Shown here: piece after piece, positions 27,038-32,507 of the stretch
How the letters are laid out: every line of letters begins with the position of its first letter
Numbering within the stretch: position 1 is the first letter of the stretch
Source of the DNA: an uncultured Clostridia bacterium
GTDB taxonomy: Bacteria; Bacillota; Clostridia; UBA1381
Assembly: GCA_944392335.1 (NCBI GenBank)
Contig: CALXWJ010000020.1
Location: 1 to 32,507, forward strand
Direction: 5' to 3'
Length of the DNA: 32,507 nt
Made by a program: the position numbers and the translations under genes
Notes under the pieces: model-generated
Told to the model about the DNA's origin: nothing
The model's input: the letters and a program-made list of their open reading frames with translations, nothing else
The model's database searches: none

Positions 27038-27130
27038 CTGCGCACATGTTGCCGCACGCCGCCGCAGAGGCAATCCGAAAACCGCCTGTTTTGTTTGCCC
27101 TTACAGAATGATATAACAAGCCATTATTAA
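27035..27130 (+). repeat. TAACTGCGCACA-family repeat, copy C (short form)
   Basis: A 96-base copy that begins TAACTGCGCACATGTTG on the stop codon of the methyltransferase gene and ends near ACAAGCCATTATTAAA. It lacks hairpin 2 but keeps the AACCGCCTGTTT block of copy B. It also keeps the terminal hairpin, with arms TTGTT (27091-27095) and AACAA (27115-27119). The innermost pair is T-A here and C-G in copies A and B. Confidence 0.75.
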
Positions 27131-27182
27131 ATGTTAAAAAAACAAATAATGCTCACCGAAAGGCGTCGGTTCATAAGGAAGT

Positions 27183-29057
<1,875 letters not shown>

Positions 29058-29411
29058 TCTTATCCGTCCTTTCTTTGTAAAAACATAATTTCAGAGAATA
29101 GCAAGCAAAGCGAATGAGTACCCATTCGCGAAAAATCAATTTTGCCTTGCTTGCCATTTTGGAAGAACAGCAAGCAAAGCGAGTGTGGCTACACCCGCAC
29201 GAAATTGATTTGATTTTTGGGATAGTCCCAAACCCTTTTTTGAAAGAAACTTTGATGGCCCTCTATTTAATATCCGGTTTGAAAATGAGATTTTGTTGCA
29301 TTTTTCCGATCTCATATAAGGAGTGCAGAAAATTCTGTTTTGGCAACCTTCTTTATAAAATAATAGGGGGATTTTGAAAAAACAAAATAGCTAGGAAGCC
29401 TGCCTGCAAAT
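29058..29411. other. Gene-free stretch between tnpW and the SLH cluster
   Basis: No credible gene. The left half holds the hairpin-bearing direct repeats at 29101-29232. The right half is AT-rich and contains a ribosome-site-like AGGGGGATTT (29364-29373) followed by a TTG and six codons to a stop (29374 onward). That resembles the AT-rich leader ahead of the SLH genes and could be a decayed gene start. Confidence 0.5.
29101..29232. repeat. Direct repeats with hairpins, possible oriT/mobilisation region
   Basis: GCAAGCAAAGCG occurs at 29101-29112 and again at 29170-29181, each time starting a hairpin. The first has arms GCGAATG/CATTCGC (29110-29116 and 29123-29129), the second GTGT/ACAC within GCGxGTGT (29179-29198). 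Each is followed by an AATTGATTT or AATCAATTTT block. A reversed TTGCTTGC lies between at 29147-29154. A third hairpin, TTTGGGA-TAG-TCCCAAA, is at 29216-29232. As I recall, GCGAGTGTGGCTACAC-type hairpins occur near mobilisation genes of clostridial conjugative elements, so an origin of transfer is plausible; no relaxase is in view. Confidence 0.5.
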
Positions 29412-29440
29412 TTGACAAAATCGGATTTTTGTGATATAAT
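29412..29440 (+). promoter_or_regulatory. Consensus sigma-A promoter of the SLH gene cluster
   Basis: TTGACA (29412-29417), a 17-base spacer and TATAAT (29435-29440): both hexamers are perfect. The leader to the first SLH gene is about 195 bases. Confidence 0.85.
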
Positions 29441-29478
29441 TTTTTTACAATTTTATGCAGTAAGGGGTTGGCAACGCT

Positions 29479-29583
29479 ATGAACTTGTGCGATATTTTTG
29501 CATATATAGTTGTCTTTTCGTCCTTTTTGGCGTTGCTAAAAAGATTAAAGAACACGCCATGCTTACGTTCGATTTATGCGTAG
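29479..29583 (+). CDS. Possible 34-residue hydrophobic leader peptide
   Basis: An ATG at 29479 opens a 34-codon frame, with a hydrophobic core (IFAYIVVFSSFLALL) flanked by basic residues, inside the leader between the consensus promoter and the first SLH gene. The ribosome site is poor: AAGGGG (29462-29467) is 11 bases away. Complementary GCAACGC (29471-29477) and GCGTTGC (29532-29538) bracket the first half, so folding could influence its translation. It may be a small membrane peptide, a regulatory leader or chance. Confidence 0.25.
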   Translation: MNLCDIFAYIVVFSSFLALLKRLKNTPCLRSIYA

Positions 29584-29641
29584 GCCTTGTTGTGTTTTTG
29601 CTTTAAGAGCAACTTAGGAAAAATAAAATGGGGGGATTTTT

Positions 29642-31558
29642 ATGAAACAACGGATTGCGTCTCTGCTTTTAACGCTGGTCTTATGCCTGGGGCTGACCGC
29701 CCCTGCATGGGCCGACTCCACCGTTACGGTGAAAGTGGATTTAGAGGTGGACTACTCCGCCGCCTATGAAGCACTGGAAGAGCTCAATGCGCTTCGCCGG
29801 GAAGCGGGCATTGGGGAATTGGTGATGGATGCGGCCATGATGGAAATGGCGGTGCGGCGTGCAGCCGAATGTGCCATATCCTTTAGCCATACCCGGCCAG
29901 ACGGGCAGGGCTTTGACACCGCACGGCCGTCCGGCACCACTTATGAAAAACAGGACATGGCGGAGAATATCCTACGTGACCCCGGCGGCAATGCTACCCC
30001 TGCGGCCGTGACCCAAAGTTGGTATGATTCGCCCGGCCATTACACCAACATGATGAATGAAAAATACGCATCCGTCGGTATTGCCTGCGTCCGCGACCGG
30101 GCGGGGCACGCCTACTGGGTGCAGGACTTCACCGCTGCGGCCGGCACGCCGGAGGCAGCCCTGTCTTCCGGGCAGGAAAGTTTCTTCTTTTCCATCGAGA
30201 CAGCAGAGCAGTACATTGACCTTCAGCTAAGCGAGACGAAATTGCATATGGAAACCGGCGAGAAGGTTGTCGTTTATGTCTGCAACGGCGACACCCCTGT
30301 GGTACCCGACATCATCCGCACCAGCGACGAAAGCGTGGCAGCTCTCACCATGGAAAACGGCGGGGTCTGTGTGATTGCGGCAGGCGCGGGCAATGCGACC
30401 CTGACGCTGGGCTTTTCCGGCTACAGCACCGAAGTGGCCGTGACTGTGGAACAGAGCGTCGAACTAGAGAGCCTGGTGCTGGCTGATCTGGAGGGCGGGT
30501 ATTCCGTCGAGGTGGGCGAAAATCTTTACACTACCGTATACTTCCGGCCGCAGGGCGCGCCCGAATACCCGATTGTCTGGGAAATTGTCGACCCTTCCGT
30601 TGCCACCATCTCCGGCAGCGGAAACAGTTGTAAGATTACCGGCATATCCCCGGGCACAACCACCTTTAAGGCAATAACCGCCGAGCCTGTGAACGGGAAA
30701 TATTACAGCGTTTTCGGCACCATAACGGTCTATGACGAAACGGTCGGCCCAATACCAATGGACATTAATTTATCCGCTTATTATGTGGAGCTGATGCCCA
30801 CGGAGAAGGTGCGGCTTCTGTCGTATGTACAGCCCCGCACCGCGCCGCAGGATGTCACTTGGCGCAGCGAGGATCCTTCCGTTGCCACAGTGGATCAAAA
30901 CGGCCGGGTAACTGCTGTTGCAGACGGTTATGCGAATATCTATGTTGAAAGTCGGACTGGTGAGGCCAGTGCCCAATGCCGGGTAAACGTCACCAGCAGT
31001 TTTCTTGGCAAGCCCCTTTACTACTCCGATGTCAAAGAGAGCGCTTTCTACTATGACGCCGTAGCCTGGGCCACCTGCCAACAGCTGGAAGGGGATGGTA
31101 TGGATATCTCCGGCCCGCTGGGCGTAGAAAAGGGCTGTACACGGCAGGAGATTGTCGAATATCTCTGGAAGCTTTCCGGCTCCCCGCAGCCTGCCGACAT
31201 TGACAACAATCCTTTTACCGACATCTCTGACTCCATATCCAACCGCGACGCCCGCTGGGCAGTCCAATGGGCGGTGGAAACAGGCGTGACCAGCGGCACG
31301 AGCAACACTACCTTTAGCCCAAACGAGACGGTCACGCGGGCACAGGCGGTCACGTTCCTGTACCGGCTGGCCGGGATGCCCAGCGTGGCCGGCAGCACCG
31401 GCTTTGTAGATGTGCCTGCCGGGAACTGGTTTGCGAACGCCGCTGTCTGGGCGGTCAAAGAGGGCATTACCAGCGGCACCAGTGAAACTACTTTTACGCC
31501 TGACCGGGAATGTACCCGCGGGGAAATCCTCACCTTCCTCTACCGGCAGTTTTCTTAA
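29642..31558 (+). CDS. Exported CAP-domain protein with Ig-like and SLH domains
   Basis: 638 residues. The signal peptide ends at about residue 25 (LTAPAWAD). A CAP/SCP-PR1 domain spans about 35-165 (LNALRREAG, SFSHTRPDGQ, AENI, WYDSPGHYTNMMNEKYASVG). Two Ig-like segments follow, the second a clear Big_2 (about 370-455, VTWRSEDPSVATVDQNGRVT). SLH repeats from about 465 to the end (GVTSGTSNTTFSPNETVTRA, GITSGTSETTFTPDRECTRG) would bind secondary cell-wall polymer. CAP proteins are extracellular, and bacterial roles are mostly unknown. GGGGGGA precedes the ATG. The gene is clearly more GC-rich than everything to its left, a sign of separate origin. It may be cargo of the element carrying the TnpX-like recombinase. 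Confidence 0.9.
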   Translation: MKQRIASLLLTLVLCLGLTAPAWADSTVTVKVDLEVDYSAAYEALEELNALRREAGIGELVMDAAMMEMAVRRAAECAISFSHTRPDGQGFDTARPSGTTYEKQDMAENILRDPGGNATPAAVTQSWYDSPGHYTNMMNEKYASVGIACVRDRAGHAYWVQDFTAAAGTPEAALSSGQESFFFSIETAEQYIDLQLSETKLHMETGEKVVVYVCNGDTPVVPDIIRTSDESVAALTMENGGVCVIAAGAGNATLTLGFSGYSTEVAVTVEQSVELESLVLADLEGGYSVEVGENLYTTVYFRPQGAPEYPIVWEIVDPSVATISGSGNSCKITGISPGTTTFKAITAEPVNGKYYSVFGTITVYDETVGPIPMDINLSAYYVELMPTEKVRLLSYVQPRTAPQDVTWRSEDPSVATVDQNGRVTAVADGYANIYVESRTGEASAQCRVNVTSSFLGKPLYYSDVKESAFYYDAVAWATCQQLEGDGMDISGPLGVEKGCTRQEIVEYLWKLSGSPQPADIDNNPFTDISDSISNRDARWAVQWAVETGVTSGTSNTTFSPNETVTRAQAVTFLYRLAGMPSVAGSTGFVDVPAGNWFANAAVWAVKEGITSGTSETTFTPDRECTRGEILTFLYRQFS

Positions 31559-31593
31559 ATGGATAAATAAGCAAATCAATTATAGGGGGTTTT

Positions 31594-32507
31594 ATGATGA
31601 AGAAGCAAGTACTATCTTTCCTTTTAGCGCTGGCTTTATGTGTGGGCTTCACTTTGCCGGCCATGGCAGACGACCCATACGGGCCGCGACAAGTTGGGTT
31701 TTATCTGGCGGAAAACTTCTACTCGTTTGACGAGCCATCCTCCGGGGATGGATGGAGCTATGACGGGAACTACACCATGACATTAAGCGGCATTCAGAGC
31801 ACCGCTGGCGAAACAGAATACGGCGTAAAAATGGATCAAATCCAGCTGAATAACCCGGAAAAGGATTTTACCTTTGTGGTGCAGGACGGGACGGAAAGTA
31901 AGGTTGGATACATCAATATTATATACGGCGGTGGTTTTTCCATTAGGGATTCCCAAAGAAAAACTGTTACCTTCAGCGGTTCTGGTACACTTGCCTGCGA
32001 AAGCGTCCTGCTGGATAAAGTCATTTTCCGGGACGTGGCCCTCACCGTAGAAGACAGTTTTTCCTGCTGGGGGCTGACGATGGAAAGCGGCAGTATCAAG
32101 GCGAGCGGTTTTTCCATGGGCCATACGGGGACAACGCTGGACGGCATGTACAGCCTGACGGGCGGGAGCATTGAGGTGAACAACGAAGGAACCTACTTCA
32201 ACGCGATACGCATTGATGGCATGGAAGAGGATAAGATCCGGGAAATCATTGGCCTGTTCCGCGATAAGTCCGGACAGCCGCTGCAGCCAGATATACATGA
32301 AAATGAAACTTACGGCGGCTACTACGCCTTTGCAAAAGGCGATGGGACGGATGGACGCGCGACCTACGCTATCTTTGAAGGAACGGGGAACGCAGCGCCA
32401 GGCGGAACCGCCTTTGCCGATGTGAGTGCAGACGCCTACTATGCCGCCCCTGTGGAATGGGCGGTGGCACAAAGTATCACCAGCGGCACCAGCGATACGA
32501 CGTTCTC
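31594..32507 (+). CDS. Exported SLH-domain protein, 3' partial
   Basis: An open frame running past the right edge (304 codons seen). The start is ATG-ATG at 31594/31597 behind AGGGGGT. The signal peptide (KKQVLSFLLALALCVGFTLP, then AMAD) closely resembles that of the preceding gene, so the two are paralogous in their ends. Residues about 28-265 match no family I recognise; they look beta-rich, with repeated Gly-Ser segments (LTMESGSIKASGF, YSLTGGSIEVNNE), as in surface beta-helix or adhesin-like proteins. An SLH repeat begins near residue 270 (FADVSADAYYAAPVEWAVAQ, then ITSGTSDTTF). The gap to the upstream gene is 35 bases, so one operon is likely. Confidence 0.8.
   Translation, partial: MMKKQVLSFLLALALCVGFTLPAMADDPYGPRQVGFYLAENFYSFDEPSSGDGWSYDGNYTMTLSGIQSTAGETEYGVKMDQIQLNNPEKDFTFVVQDGTESKVGYINIIYGGGFSIRDSQRKTVTFSGSGTLACESVLLDKVIFRDVALTVEDSFSCWGLTMESGSIKASGFSMGHTGTTLDGMYSLTGGSIEVNNEGTYFNAIRIDGMEEDKIREIIGLFRDKSGQPLQPDIHENETYGGYYAFAKGDGTDGRATYAIFEGTGNAAPGGTAFADVSADAYYAAPVEWAVAQSITSGTSDTTF

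Noticed and set aside
31410..31730. Plus-strand frame of 106 codons spanning the end of the CAP/SLH gene and the start of the next.
   Set aside because: Out of frame with both genes; the second gene's signal peptide and SLH domain lie in another frame (from 31594).

Overview
The window looks like a chromosome of a low-GC Gram-positive Clostridia member, probably an anaerobic carbohydrate degrader of the gut type. The evidence is AT-rich intergenic DNA, strong AGGAGG-type ribosome sites, TTGxxx-N17-TATAAT promoters, the rimP-nusA-ylxR-ylxQ-infB order, and several glycan-active enzymes without signal peptides. No species can be named from the sequence alone.

Layout. (1) 1-6440: the late end of a prophage or phage-like element. 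It holds a giant polyvalent virion-type protein cut by the left edge and an NlpC/P60 lysin, then a terminator. It abuts the 3' end of a tRNA-Arg(CCG) gene, a likely attachment site. (2) 6523-9743, minus strand: tRNA-Arg, proC, a YihY/BrkB membrane protein, and a secreted BspA-type leucine-rich-repeat protein. (3) 9901-17351: a glycan locus. A UroD-fold protein and a GH151/GHL6-like hydrolase form one operon, which converges on a GH38 alpha-mannosidase gene; an AraC-type regulator is divergent from the mannosidase. (4) 17488-27037: the translation operon rimP-nusA-ylxR-ylxQ-infB, then an inserted pair (CE15-like esterase and CapA-like metallophosphatase), then rbfA, an NrnA-type DHH phosphoesterase and a TrmR-like O-methyltransferase. 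(5) 27183-32507: mobile or acquired DNA. A Tn4451-type pair (TnpX-like large serine recombinase and TnpW-like small protein) is followed by a hairpin-rich oriT-like segment. Then come two visibly GC-richer genes for exported SLH proteins, the second cut by the right edge.

The most unusual structure is an interspersed, apparently RNA-folding repeat present three times (6630-6775 minus, 22508-22673 plus, 27035-27130 plus). Each copy starts TAACTGCGCACA, lies directly behind a gene in that gene's orientation, and in two of three cases supplies the gene's TAA stop codon. Hairpin arms are preserved between copies through wobble and compensatory changes. I do not recognise this family.

How the parts work together: regions 2 and 4 are housekeeping and regions 1 and 5 are mobile. 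Region 3, with the CE15/CapA pair inside region 4, suggests intracellular processing of imported, possibly methylated or esterified, oligosaccharides. No transporter for them is in view.
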